A stretch of DNA of 64,000 nucleotides from Ahaetulla prasina (GCF_028640845.1 NC_080540.1:168583752-168647751), one strand, 5' to 3'. Shown: positions 43,881 to 54,354, counted from the first letter of the stretch. Numbers and translations are program-made. Notes: generated from the letters alone by a model not told the origin.

Positions 43881-44127
43881 TGTTTTTTAAATACATACGT
43901 CAAGTGAGCAACAACATGGTGTTTCTTAAGGACAAGGACAAGCCAGAGATTTTATGGCAAGAAAGTTGACCAAAGGTCCTCCTCCCTGGCTCTTGCTGCC
44001 AGTAAGTAAGGAGGCCACAACATAAAATATTGCTGCTTCATTCATTAGGTCACCTGAGGAAATTGCTAGGCCACATTCCTATACAGCCCAGATATCTCTG
44101 CCTTTAGGAGTGGGGAACCATGGCCCT

Positions 44128-44224
44128 TTTCTTTTCTTTTATGTACACTGAGAGCATATGCACCAAGACAAATTCCCTGTGTGTCCAATCACACTTGGCC
44201 AATAAAATTCTATTCTATTCTATT
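44128..44224 (+). mobile_element. L3/Snake1 3' end with short (ATTCT)n tail
   Basis: 'cttttatgtacactgagagc', 'ccaatcacacttggccaata' and about three ATTCT units (44207-44224). Nested in the family I MITE. Confidence 0.87.
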
Positions 44225-44305
44225 TTATGACTTGTAGACTTCAACTCCCAGAACTCCCATACTGGCTCAGGAATTTTGGGAGTTGAAGTTCACAAATCAT
44301 GAAAG

Positions 44306-44651
44306 CAGGGGTGAAATGCTCCCAGTTCGGACCGGATGGGCAATTCCGGTAGTGAGGGTGGCGGGTGGTAGCAAAAATCCCTCCCCCCCATGCCCACCCA
44401 ATCGCCCAGTCGCCTGCTTGCCCCTTCTTTTAAAAAATGCTTTTAAAAGGTTAAAAAAAAGGCTCTGACAATCACAGCTGAGCCATGCAATCGTCAGAGC
44501 CTTTTTTTTACTTTTAAAAGCATTTTTTTACAACCTATTTGCCCGAATAAGTTATTAAAAAATGCTTTTAAAAGGTAAAAAAAAAAGGCTCTGACGATCA
44601 CAGCTGAGCTGTCAGAGAACTGGGAGTAAACCGGTTCAGATTTCACCACTG
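44306..44651 (-). mobile_element. hAT-like MITE, family B, nested
   Basis: Left end CAGGGGTGAAATGCTCCC; right end CAGATTTCACCACTG. The 8-bp flanks catgaaag (44298-44305) and cataaaag (44652-44659) differ at one base. The internal TTTTAAAAGCATTTTTT and 'ggctctgacgatcacagctgagc' (in part) repeats match 615 and 19359 in the opposite orientation. Confidence 0.87.
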
Positions 44652-44779
44652 CATAAAAGGGCCATGGTTCCCCACCCCTACTTCAGACAATAATGGACAA
44701 GTCACATGCATTATGTCTCCACTTAAACCTAACCATGACAAATCAAGGCCTGGCAATACTTATTTGATATATATTGATA

Positions 44780-44963
44780 TATTGATTTATATTGATATAT
44801 ATATATATATATCATAATACTTATGATTTATATTGATATATTGACCATCATTTGTGTTGTAAATGTTGTACCTTGATGAACGTATCTTTTCTTTTATGTA
44901 CACTGAGAGCATATGCACCAAGACAAATTCCTTGTGTGTCCAATCACACTTGGCCAATAAAAA
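44780..44963 (+). mobile_element. L3/Snake1 LINE 3' UTR
   Basis: (TA)n-like start, then 'gttgtaccttgatgaacgta', 'tgtacactgagagcatatgc', 'ccaatcacacttggccaata'. The coding part is missing. Confidence 0.87.
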
Positions 44964-45056
44964 ATTCTATTCTATTCTGTTCTATTCTATTCTATTCTAT
45001 TCTATTCTATTCTATTCTATTCTATTCTATTCTATTCTATTCTATTCTATTCTATT
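44964..45056 (+). repeat. (ATTCT)n microsatellite, LINE tail
   Basis: About 18 units with one TTCTG change near the start. Direct continuation of the L3/Snake1 3' end. Confidence 0.98.
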
Positions 45057-45157
45057 TCATCCCAGGCCACTGGGGTAACAGCATCTCATCCCAGCCTGGG
45101 AGCAAGACAGGGTTAAGCCATCTTTAGCTGTATCTGTAACAAAGTAGGGTTTACCTC

Positions 45158-45232
45158 CATAATGTTCCCTTTGATTGTATACAATTTCATATAGTTATTA
45201 CATACTTATGCTTATATATATGCTTATATATT
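45158..45232 (+). mobile_element. CR1-like LINE 3' end, left piece
   Basis: 'gttccctttgattgtatac' to 'gcttatatatt', matching 28855-28925. Interrupted by the L3/Snake1 insertion and resumed at 45737. Confidence 0.85.
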
Positions 45233-45697
45233 GCTACCAACTTTGCCTTCCATTGAGGACCTGTATACTGCACGAATCAAGAAGAGGGCCGTGAAAATAT
45301 TTACAGACCCCTCGCATCCTGGACATAAACTGTTTCAACTCCTACCCTCAAAACGACGCTATAGAGCACTGCACACCAGAACAACTAGACACAAGAACAG
45401 TTTTTTCCCGAAGGCCATCACTCTGCTAAACAAATAATTCCCTCAACACTGTCAGACTATTTACTGAATCTGCACTACTATTAATCGTTTCATAGTTCCC
45501 ATCACCAATCTCTTTCCACTTATGACTGTATGACTATAACTTGTTGCTGGCAATCCTTATGATTTATATTGATATATTGATCATCAATTGTGTTGTAAAT
45601 GTTGTACCTTGATGAACGTATCTTTTCTTTTATGTACACTGAGAGCATATGCACCAAGACAAATTCCTTGTGTGTCCAATCACACTTGGCCAATAAA
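45233..45697 (+). pseudogene. L3/Snake1 LINE, ORF2 end and 3' UTR, nested
   Basis: The frame 45231-45437 reads LPSIEDLYTARIKKRAVKIFTDPSHPGHKLFQLLPSKRRYRALHTRTTRHKNSFFPKAITLLNK*, the complete C-terminus of an L3/Rex-like reverse transcriptase, which the copy at 15823 lacks. It is followed by the 3' UTR and (ATTCT)n. The target-site duplication tatatatt lies at 45225-45232 and 45737-45744. Confidence 0.9.
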
Positions 45698-45738
45698 ATT
45701 CTATTCTATTCTATTCTATTCTATTCTATTCTATTCTA
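45698..45738 (+). repeat. (ATTCT)n microsatellite, LINE tail
   Basis: Eight units at the end of the nested L3/Snake1 copy. Confidence 0.95.
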
Positions 45739-45812
45739 TATATTGTATAGTTATTTCATGCTTATGCTTATATATAATGTTGTGACAAATAAAATAAATA
45801 AAAAATAAATAA
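45739..45812 (+). mobile_element. CR1-like LINE 3' end, right piece
   Basis: 'gtatagttatttcatgcttatgc' and 'tgtgacaaataaaataaat' complete the 3' end begun at 45158. Confidence 0.85.
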
Positions 45813-46914
45813 AATATTACTGTTATTTGGGGATCAGTGTGAATTTTCTTAGTTTTTGTCGTCTATTAGCTTATAGGAAGTCAAGGATTGTAATGGTTGG
45901 GAACAAAAGCAAAAGCAACAGGGTCTACGGACTGACAATGGGGAGAGCAGATCTCACACTAATTCATTTTTGTGCCAACTCAAGGATGGGTGGTACATAC
46001 ATTAACTCAGGACTGGGGGAAGCTCCGTAATCCCACACATGGGTGACTTTGCATCTCTGCATGCTCTGTTCTCTGACCTTACTGTATCTTTGATCAATCA
46101 AGAACTCAGGTAAAGTATTTGGTGCAGAGCCATGCCAGGAAAATGAAGAGAGAAGTATTAAACATCCTTTTTCCAGGATCAACGGTCTAATCAAACTGAA
46201 GGTCCCCCCTTGTCTATAATTCCCTGTTTAGGACAAATAAGAACCATTCACTTCCTTCCTAACCCACAATTTTGCTTTACTGGAAGCTGTAATCCACAAC
46301 ACCAGGTTTCAAAATCCTGAGGTACTGTGTATGTCTTCAGTTTAGAAATGCAACAACATTACCCTTAGGAAAGAACTGCAGCTTATTTCCAACAAAGCAT
46401 TTACTACTTTTTGGCAGACTTGAAGCCTGTTTATATTATAATAACGGATGAACCTCACTAGACAAAGATGCTGACTTAGCAGGCTGGCGCACTCAGTGTC
46501 CTGCAGCAGGGCAGTGAGACTGGCTTTTAGTTATCAAGAAGAGAAAAAATTCAGCAGCTTCCACCTCCGTTGTTTGCCTTGTTTCTTTGGAATGTCCTAG
46601 CAAGATTGAGCAGTGTTGCAGATGTCCTCATCAAATGTGGTCTAGCCAAGCACCTTTGCTTGACTATTTAATGTGTATTAAAACCACATTACAGACCAAA
46701 AAAATATATATCCCAGTGCAGATTACAGAACAAGAGACATCTCCAGTGTGTAGACTACCCTTGGCAAAACTCATGAGTGGGACGGCAATAACTAACTTTT
46801 CCAGATAAGTCTCAACATTTCTAGAGAGCACTAGGTTTGGGAAGGCTGCTGTAGAATCACAGAGTTGGAAAGAGCTTTGTAGTCTAACTCCATCCCATCC
46901 CATTAATGCAGAGG
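45813..46914. other. Unassigned stretch
   Basis: No recognised exon or repeat. Overlapping frames at 46587-46987 show no motif. Confidence 0.35.
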
Positions 46915-46927
46915 TACAATGAATTAG

Positions 46928-47268
46928 GACAAATTGAAAAAAGGAACACGGTGGCTCAGTGGCTAAGATGCTGAGCTTGTCGATCAAAAGGTCAGCAGTT
47001 CAGCGGTTCGAATCCCTAGTGCCATGTAACGGGGTGAGCTCCCGTTACTTGTCCCAGCTTCTGCCAACCTAGCAGTTCGAAAGCACGTAAAAAATGCAAG
47101 TAGAAAAATAGGGACCATCTTTGGTGGGAAGGTAACAGCGTTCTGTGCACCTTTGGCATTGAGTCATGCCAGCCACATGACCACAGAGATGTCTTCGGAC
47201 AGCACTGGTGCCGTCTAGAGTCAAGAACGACTAGCATACTGTATATATGCGAGGGGAACCTTTACCTT
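46928..47268 (+). mobile_element. Sauria-type SINE
   Basis: A-box-like GGTGGCTCAGTGGCTAAG, B-box-like GGTTCGAATCCC (47004-47015), and 3' end 'gcgaggggaacctttaccttt'. The 13-bp duplication tacaatgaattag is at 46915-46927 and 47269-47281. About 14 bases (gacaaattgaaaaa) precede the usual SINE start and may be extra 5' bases. Confidence 0.9.
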
Positions 47269-47394
47269 TACAATGAATTAGCGAATTCTACTATCCAAAT
47301 TCTTTTATTGCTAATCCAAGCTAGGAGATTCCTTTTCAGCTAATAGCAATGTAAGCAGTGTAACTAAGATTATGCTTTAAAATTGTTGATGGGT

Positions 47395-47605
47395 GGGCCT
47401 TTTATTTGCTGCCTTCAAGTCAGTATTTCCTGGATCAGTCCCTGCAGTTTTCTTGGCAAAGTTTTTCAAAGTTTTGCTTCCTAGGGCTGAGAAAGAGGGA
47501 GTGGGCCAAGGTCACTCAGCTGGCTTTGTGCCTAAACCAGAACAAGAGCTCATGATCTCCTGATTTCTAGCCTGATGCCTTAACCATTATCCCAAATTGG
47601 TTCCT
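47395..47605 (-). mobile_element. Old tRNA-derived SINE, minus strand
   Basis: The reverse complement has a tRNA-like head ('gataatggttaaggcatcagg', B-box region 'gatcatgagctcttg'), a CORE-like 'agctgagtgaccttggccc', and a 3' end 'ctgatccaggaaatactgactt' like that of other squamate SINEs. Confidence 0.6.
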
Positions 47606-48241
47606 TTAAGATTATAATTTGCAAAAACATGGCTTGATGCTTATTAGTCATCTCCTATGATTAAAAGAAAGCCAATTATGGATCCACTCTCTTTAGAACA
47701 GCTAAACATATTTTCCTTTTTCTAAGTAAGTTTTTTCTATAAACCTTGACATTTTCAGAAGCCTGTCGTCTCTTACAGATGAATAGTGCCATTTTGGCTA
47801 CAGAATGATCCACCCTTGGAAAATACATTTGGAATGGGTAGATTCAAAACAAAACATTACACTAAAAAAAGAGTTGGATATTTTACATTTAGCATGTTGC
47901 AGGAATCTAGTTATTGTTAGACCATGTTATATGATCTAAGGCAACTTCTTAAGCCACGATATGGTTGATTTGTTTGGGATAGCATGATTGTGAATACAGT
48001 AGACGGCTTTTGTTAGCCAAGATTTGATATGTTTTGTGAACTTAGCCTTGGAGGTGGGAAGGGTTTTTTAGATACCTTATTCAATGCAGAAATCTAAACT
48101 AAATATCTTTGAGAGATACTGTAGCTGTCTAGCTTTTACTCAGACACATCATTACTTTTTTGGAGTAATTATTTCCAGTATTAAACAGATTTTACTGTAA
48201 AGATGTTTTCCCTAGTATTTAACCAGACTGCCTTCCTGTAA
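47606..48241. other. Unassigned stretch
   Basis: AT-rich, no recognised element or exon. Confidence 0.35.
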
Positions 48242-48249
48242 CTTAAGAC

Positions 48250-48511
48250 TAGTGGTGAAATCCAAATGTTTTTACTACCGGTTCTGTGGGCGTGGCTTGG
48301 TGGGCATGGTGTGGCTTGGTGGGCGTGGCAGGGGAAGGATACTGCAAAATCTCCATTCCCTCCCCACTCCAGGGGAAGGATATTGCAAAATATCCATTCC
48401 CAGCACATTCTGAGGCCAGCCAGAAGTGGTATTTGCCAGTTCTCCGAACTGCTCAAAATTTCTGCTACCAGTTCTCCAGAACCTGTCAGAACCTGCTAGA
48501 TTTCACCCCTG
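48250..48511 (+). mobile_element. hAT-like MITE, family A (262 bp)
   Basis: Ends TAGTGGTGAAATCCAAA and TAGATTTCACCCCTG. The 8-bp flanks cttaagac (48242-48249) and cttaagat (48512-48519) differ at one base. The inside matches 42903. Confidence 0.88.
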
Positions 48512-48519
48512 CTTAAGAT

Positions 48520-49299
48520 CATTATCCTGTATCCTACAATCTGGAATAACATTCTGCTGTTTAGATAAATGATAGGGCCATAGATGAAGAGTATATCAGT
48601 TTTCCCCTCCATATCCTATCTTACAGTAGCTCTGAATTATTTTTATTCTCTGTTCCAGTTCACAGCTTCAGCACAAAGAGACATTCTGTAAAGAGGGAGA
48701 TTGTTTTGAAATCAGAGCTGGCTTTTTAAAGAGAGCACAGACGAGCAACCTCAGCCCACAGTTATGGTAAGTCAATTCCCCTGATGATGACCTGCTCAAC
48801 CTTGAAGCTGAGGAGTTTGGGGTCTTCCCACGAGTCCAAGCCAGATGCTTTACTGTGGGTGGCTTGAACCACCTACACATGTTTTGGGCTTGCCAGCAAG
48901 TGAAGTAATTGTGGGAATTTCCTCTGGATAGGCAGAAAACTGCTGTGTCATCTTTTCCCCTCTCCTCATCAACGTGCTGGCGAGGATTAGCATCCATGAT
49001 TCAAAAGAAAAACATGTCTGCCCTTTTACGGAACCATAACTCTGTCCTTAAGTAATTTTAGCAGTAATTGGTAGCTAGATGCTGTTGGGGGCGGGTGATC
49101 GTGAAGCAAAATTATTGCTGAGAATAAAGACCAAAATCCATCTGTTCTTCCTTTCAGTCCTCCAGTCAGCACCAATTTTCCAATCCTTTTGCATGTTTCC
49201 CAAATTACTTTCCTTCCATACTGTCTACCCCAACGGGTAGGAATGGAACTTCCTCCTCTAAATCTATTATTGGAATTAAAGGACTAGGGATGACATAAT
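48520..49299. other. Unassigned stretch
   Basis: A 109-codon antisense frame (48668-48997) has no recognisable domain. No repeat recognised. Confidence 0.35.
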
Positions 49300-49620
49300 A
49301 GCAATGTTCCCATATTTGAGGTGCTGCCACAAGAAGAGGGGAGAGGTGTCAACTTATTTCCCAAAGCACCGGAAGGTAAGAAAAAGAAGCAATAGTTGGA
49401 AACAAACCAAGGAGAGAAGCAACCTAGAACTAAGGAGAAATTTCCTGACTGTGGGAACAATTAATCAGTGGAATGACTTGCTTCCAGAAGTTGTGAGTGC
49501 TCCATCACTGGAAGCTTTTAAGAAGAGATTGGGCAGCCATTTGTCTGAAATGGTATAGGGTCTGCTTGAGTAGGAGGTTGGACTAGAAGATCTCCATGAC
49601 CGCTTCCAACTCTTATTCTG
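49300..49620 (+). mobile_element. CR1 LINE 3' end
   Basis: An 84-codon frame ends FLTVGTINQWNDLLPEVVSAPSLEAFKKRLGSHLSEMV*, followed by 'ttggactagaagatctccatgac' and 'cttccaactcttattctg'. This order is the end of ORF2 and the 3' UTR of vertebrate CR1 LINEs, which usually end in an octamer-like repeat. 5'-truncated. Confidence 0.85.
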
Positions 49621-49916
49621 AGAGAAGGTCCAACTAGTATCCAACGATAAAGGGAGGGGAAAGGAGAAAGTGGACGAGGGACTAAAAGAGTAGAATGGAA
49701 CTACTGGGTATGAGCTACTAGTTCCACTTTATTGAAAGTGGCTGCCTAGGAGCAGACTTGGTATCTCCCCGCTACAGCTCTAGGATAGATCATCTGCTTT
49801 ACAGTGTCACAGGTTTCATCCATAGCCTCTCTTATATGGCTAGGAAAAACCCAACTCTTGTTTTGACTGTGGCCTCAACAAGTCACACCTGCTGGGTTCA
49901 GACATCAGACACTAAG
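49621..49916. other. Unassigned stretch
   Basis: No recognised element. Just under 300 bp. Confidence 0.35.
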
Positions 49917-49924
49917 CTCTAAAC

Positions 49925-50051
49925 CAGGGTCGACAAAAACTTGTGTCGACAAATTTTTCTATTGAAACTTTTGCCCCCTTTACTAAACCAGGGGTGGGCA
50001 GGCCCAGCACCTGATGCATCTGGCTCACAAGCCACAAGTTTGACACCCCTG
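49925..50051 (+). mobile_element. hAT-like MITE, family H-related (127 bp)
   Basis: Left end CAGGGTCGACAAAAACTTG; right end CACAAGTTTGACACCCCTG. Perfect 8-bp duplication ctctaaac at 49917-49924 and 50052-50059. 'gcacctgatgcatctggctc' inside resembles the copy at 24071. Confidence 0.9.
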
Positions 50052-50059
50052 CTCTAAAC

Positions 50060-51150
50060 CAAAGTTCTTGAACTCAGATCATCTTAAATACCTCATGAGA
50101 ACTAATTCACACTAGCCTGAAGGACGGGACACTCTTCATATATAGATACAAAAGCAAATTGCAGATGAAGAGCATTCCAGGTGCCTTCAAACATACCTTT
50201 ATTAATTTTTTTAAGCACACAACGCACATACCAGAGCCATGTGCAAAACAGCTGTGAAACAGAGACATTTCACTTTGGCCACTGAGCTGGCAGCATTTTT
50301 ATGCTTATGCATTTTATTAGAACACCAGTATTGTTTTTATTACTGGGTTTATTTTAAGATCATCTCTAAGAAATCTAAATTAGATAAATCCTCACACTAA
50401 GAGCTGACAACATATCCTGTGTTTTTTTTTTTTTCTGGCTGAGTGATGATTTTACTTACTTGTTTATTTTTCCTGCCCGTCTCTTCCCCTTGCCCAGCTG
50501 AGCCCATCCTTCACTCCTTTACCTTAAGGGAATGATCTTCCTTGCTCTCTCACTCTCTCTGCTCCTTGCTTAGCACAGGCTAAGGGAGGGCTGAGATCTG
50601 GCTGCCGCCTTGCAGTGGGGCAGCCAGATCTCAGCCCTCCTCCTTAGTATCTCTTTCCCTTCCCAGCCTACTCTCCCCCCCACCCTATTACTTCCATCTG
50701 GAGAAATCCAGAACCATCCTCAGATGTAGCACTGCCATGGAGTGCAGAAGCAGGAGCGGGCTCTCCGAGAGCAGCGCTGCTTGGTGCAACAGACCTCAGG
50801 GTGCCGATGGTGAGGCCTAGTTAACCGGCCTCAGGAAATCCATGTGGATTTTGCTGTGGGGAATTGTGAGCCCCCCTCCCCCCCATCTTTCTGGAGTATT
50901 TTCCATAGCCCAAGTCAAAGGACTCTGTGGTTCTCAGTGCTGTGGTCTTGCTAGGCCACATCTGCAGAACCTAAAAACTATTGTTCCAAGCTACAAAAAA
51001 ATTACTTGGAGAGTTACCTGTAGTCCAGAGGCTACAGGTTTGGGCCCCTTACTATAAATTGACCAAGTCCCACTTTGTAGTTTAATTCACTGAGATATTC
51101 ATTTAGTGGAATATCTTTGATATGGTCAATTGACTAATCAATAAAAGCTA
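50060..51150. other. Unassigned stretch
   Basis: Contains a 22-bp imperfect inverted repeat around 50583-50640 (ggctgagatctggctg / cagccagatctcagcc). No exon or known repeat recognised. Confidence 0.4.
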
Positions 51151-51484
51151 CAGGTAATTGAAAAAAGTGACGAATGACTCTTTTTCACATTTATGACCAT
51201 TGTATCCCTATGATCACAGGATCAAAATTTGGATACTTGGTACCTGCCTCATACTTATGACCGTTGCGGTGTCCCAGGGTCATGTGATCACCTTTTGCAA
51301 TCTTCTGACAAGCAAAGTCAACGGAGAAGCCAGATTCACTTAACAATCGTGTTACTAACTTAACAACCACAATGATTCACTTAACAAGAACGGTCGTAAA
51401 GTGGGGCAAAAGTCACTTAACAACTGTCTCGCTTAGCAACAGAAATTTTGAGCCCAATTGTGGTCGTAAGTCAAAAACTACCTG
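51151..51484 (-). mobile_element. TA-flanked MITE, family T, minus strand
   Basis: Right end 'gtcgtaagtcaaaaactacctg' followed by TA (51485-51486); left end CAGGTAATTG after TA (51149-51150), a little shortened. Internal sequence matches 14103. Confidence 0.82.
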
Positions 51485-51589
51485 TATACGGTTAGATGAA
51501 TCCATAGATACACCATGATCTGGTATATGGCGCTTTTATTACATTTCTCTCCCATCAAAATCACAAGGATTGAATATTAAACCTATGGC

Positions 51590-51795
51590 TGGCCTGACTT
51601 TTGCAGTTACAACAGTGATGAAAAAATAACTTTGCAACGAATCCTTGCATTAACAACTTTCACAAATCTCTAAAGCAAAAGAAAGCTGAAGTTGGATCAT
51701 AAGCACAGTTGCGGTTTTACTTACTGCCCACTTTCCTTAATGACCAAGTTGCAAGTCCCAATAGTGATAGCTAAATGAGAAGTATTTGTGTGACC
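51590..51795. mobile_element. Possible old relative of the family T MITE
   Basis: 'gcagttacaacagtgatgaa', 'gcgattaacaac'-like and 'ttaatgaccaagttgcaagtcc' resemble family T motifs but without clear ends. Weak. Confidence 0.3.
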
Positions 51796-51799
51796 TTCT

Positions 51800-52450
51800 G
51801 CTCTAAAACAGGGCTGATGTCAGCCAGCCTGCTTTATCCTGCAGTTGCTGGCAACTGCAGGGCTTGTTAAAAGGACATCATCAAACATTTCTTTGCTCCC
51901 AATTGCAAAATCTAAAATTGATTGCTACCATACGGTGGTAAGAGGAAAACAGAAAGGAGTTTTTTGGGGGGCTTTTTTGGCTCCCGAATAAAAAAAAAAA
52001 CAAGAATCGCCTCAGAATGTGTGAAAGGAAATTCACAGCAGAACAAATTGCCTCCTCTAGCCCAGTCTTATCTACTCATATTAGTAATAGCGTTCCAGGA
52101 TGTCAGGCAGGGATTTTCCAAGCCCTTTTTGCAGACAATCCACGGGGTTTACCCCTGAATGTAGCAGAATGTTCCGATGTCTGGAGCTGGCAACCCCCAT
52201 GATATTAAAGTTCCTGTTTGTTGCCCTCCAATAACCGGCTTGATAAGGTAGGCCTGTTCATAGGAACAATCCCACCTTCCCATTTTCCTTAAAAATTTTC
52301 AATCCTATTTCAGCTAAATGTAGTGCAAGCTCATAAGGGATGCCTCTGCTGTCCTCACATTCAGGGCTGACCAGGAACCATTTTCTGTACTCATCCATCT
52401 TCAGAAGACAGACAGTTCCATCTTCTTGACACAAGAGAATAGCCACAGCA
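51800..52450. other. Unassigned stretch
   Basis: Frames of 61-78 codons, no motif. No repeat recognised. Confidence 0.35.
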
Positions 52451-52451
52451 C

Positions 52452-53206
52452 TTATTTATTTTATTTATTTATTGGAGTTTGTCAAACAAAAAACGAGAAC
52501 AAGAATAAGAGAATAAAAATACAGTGACAGGATCAATAGGCACGTTAGTGCACTTATGCATGCCCCCTCTACTGACCACTTAAGTATGAAGTAAGGTCCA
52601 CGGAAGTCAATTTATAACTGAAACTGTAAAAATTTGTAGCTGAGACATCTGAATCAGGTAGGGCATTCCAGACTTTGACAACTCTATTAGAGAAATCATA
52701 TTTTTTACAGTCAAGTTTAGAACAATTTACATTGAGTTTAAAGCAGTTGTTTGTGAGCATATTATTGCGATTAAAACAGAAAAAGTCACTTACAGGTAAA
52801 ACATTACTACGTACACTTTTGTATGCAATACCTAGGTCTGATTGCAAGCGATGCAGTTCTAAGTTATCCAAATTGATAATTTCGAGCCTAGTAGCATAAG
52901 GAATGCTATTGTGTACAGAAGAGTGCAAGACTTTTCTCATCTGAACCTGCTCGATTGTACTGATGTCAAATATATGGTGAGGATTCCAAACAGTTGAACA
53001 ATACTCAAAAATTGGTCTGTCGTAGGTTTTATAAGCTCTAATTAGCAATACAATGTTTCCAGAAAAAAAGCTTCGCAAAATTAAGTTTACATCTCTTAAT
53101 GCTTTTTTAGTAACGCTGTTATGGTAAGCTTTGGAGCATAAATCATTAGAGATAAGTACACATAGGTCCTTAACAAAGTGAGGGTCATCTGCTAGATCAA
53201 TGCTAC
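52452..53206 (-). pseudogene. CR1-like LINE, C-terminal part, minus strand
   Basis: The minus-strand frame 53225-52569 reads SIDLADDPHFVKDLCVLISNDLCSKAYHNSVTKKALRDVNLILRSFFSGNIVLLIRAYKTYDRPIFEYCSTVWNPHHIFDISTIEQVQ, RLEIINLDNLELHRLQSDLG, LDCKKYDFSNRVVKVWNALPDSD, ending LTSYLSGQ*. The first few codons (MDISSN) belong to the adjacent solo LTR. The 3' tail is at about 52452-52475. It joins the RT core on the other side of the LTR (53695-54345). Confidence 0.9.
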
Positions 53207-53694
53207 TGTTGGAAGAAATATCCATCTGGGTTCAGTTCCAAGTGGGGACAAAGACACTGGAAACATGGAGGCTGCTTGGAAAGATGGTTTAATGGTGGCC
53301 AGGATCACATGGCTTGAGATCCTGAACAGAAAAGGGCTGAGATCCTGTGTGCTCCCTGGTTTTATGCTTTTTCTGAGCTTTGAACTTTCTGGGGCACAGG
53401 AAGAGTATCCTGATTGGTTGTCAGACTCCCAGGGGGTGGGAGTCTTAGCTAGCCTTGCTGGCTGATATAATCTTCCCAGGTGCCATGTGGTGAGTTTCAG
53501 TTCTATATGGGTTCTATTATGATGCAGATGATGGCCCATTAGCAAAGGTGGGGGGTGGCAGGAAGTTGCAGGGAGCTGCTTTGTCTTTAAAACATGTTTC
53601 TCCATTTCTCATCCAGGGAAATATATTCTGCCTTTTAAGTATTTTCTAAAATATTTCATTCTTGTAGGAGGGGGGTGGGTGCTAAATTCCTACA
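53207..53694. mobile_element. Solo LTR, 488 bp, inside a LINE
   Basis: Starts TGTTGGAAG, ends TTCCTACA. 4-bp duplication ctac at 53203-53206 and 53695-53698. Its first part (about 53207-53450) is nearly identical to 9883-10130 and its last 100 bp to 10350-10450; in between it lacks about 80 bp net. It interrupts the CR1-like LINE, so it is the younger insertion. Confidence 0.9.
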
Positions 53695-54345
53695 CTACCT
53701 AGTTTATACTTGACATTCTGATTACATTTACCAATACGTAAGTCAGAGCATTTATTAATCAAAATTTGAAGTTGCCAAATAGATGACCATTCAGACACAT
53801 AGTTGAGATCACTTTTTAAAACAACAGAATTATCTGTAGAATTGAATAATTTTACATCATGGGCAAAAAGAACGCAATTGCTTTTAAGTTGATCACATAA
53901 ATTGTTGATATAAAGCAAAAAAAAGTGTGGGACCTAAAACGCTGCCTTGCGGAATGCTACTGTTAACTGATGTAGGATTAGACAGTGAGTTTCCTAATTT
54001 GACTTTCTGCAGTTTATTAGACAGGAAAGCAGCAATCCACTTGTGCAAAGGTCCAGAAATGCCATTAAGAGTTTAATTTCAACAGCAGGTTATTATTTAT
54101 TACTGTATCAAAAGCCTTACAAACCTAACCCTAACCCTTGATCAAGACATGTAGTCCAGATGTTTTTACAGTGCAAAAGTTGTAAATTACAGGATGAGTT
54201 TTTCCTAAAGTCAAACTGTTTGTCGGATAGCAAATTATTTGTCTCTTAAGTGGTGAACGATGGATTGGTTTATAATTGATTCCATAACTTTGCATATAAC
54301 ACAACACAAAGAAATTGGTCTATAATTTTTTGACTGAACTAGGGT
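53695..54345 (-). pseudogene. CR1-like LINE, reverse-transcriptase core, minus strand
   Basis: Reading on the minus strand from about 54340: NYRPISLCCVICKVMESIINQSIVHHLRDK (start of the RT domain), KAFDTVINNNLLLKLN (motif A), IPQGSVLGP (motif B), YINNLCDQLKSNCVLFAHDVKLFNSTDNS (motif C; the usual FADD reads FAHD), and the C-terminal part EWSSIWQLQILINKCSDLRIGK. Frameshifts separate these. With 52452-53206 this was a full RT domain; the solo LTR now splits it. The altered catalytic Asp and the frameshifts show that it is dead. Confidence 0.87.
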
Positions 54346-54354
54346 TACCCTAGA

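Larger units (their letters stand above)
44106..44680. mobile_element. hAT-like MITE, family I, with two nested insertions
   Basis: Left end TAGGAGTGGGGAACCATGGCCC; right end 'ggccatggttccccaccccta'. The middle 'ttatgacttgtagacttcaactccc' with 'gggagttgaagttcacaaatcat' is its internal inverted repeat. Its left arm is interrupted by an L3/Snake1 tail (44128-44224) and its right arm by a family B MITE (44306-44651). Confidence 0.78.

Noticed and set aside
54120..54140. Telomere-like CCTAACCCTAACCC motif
   Set aside because: Only about two units, inside a LINE reverse-transcriptase region; too short to call an interstitial telomere.
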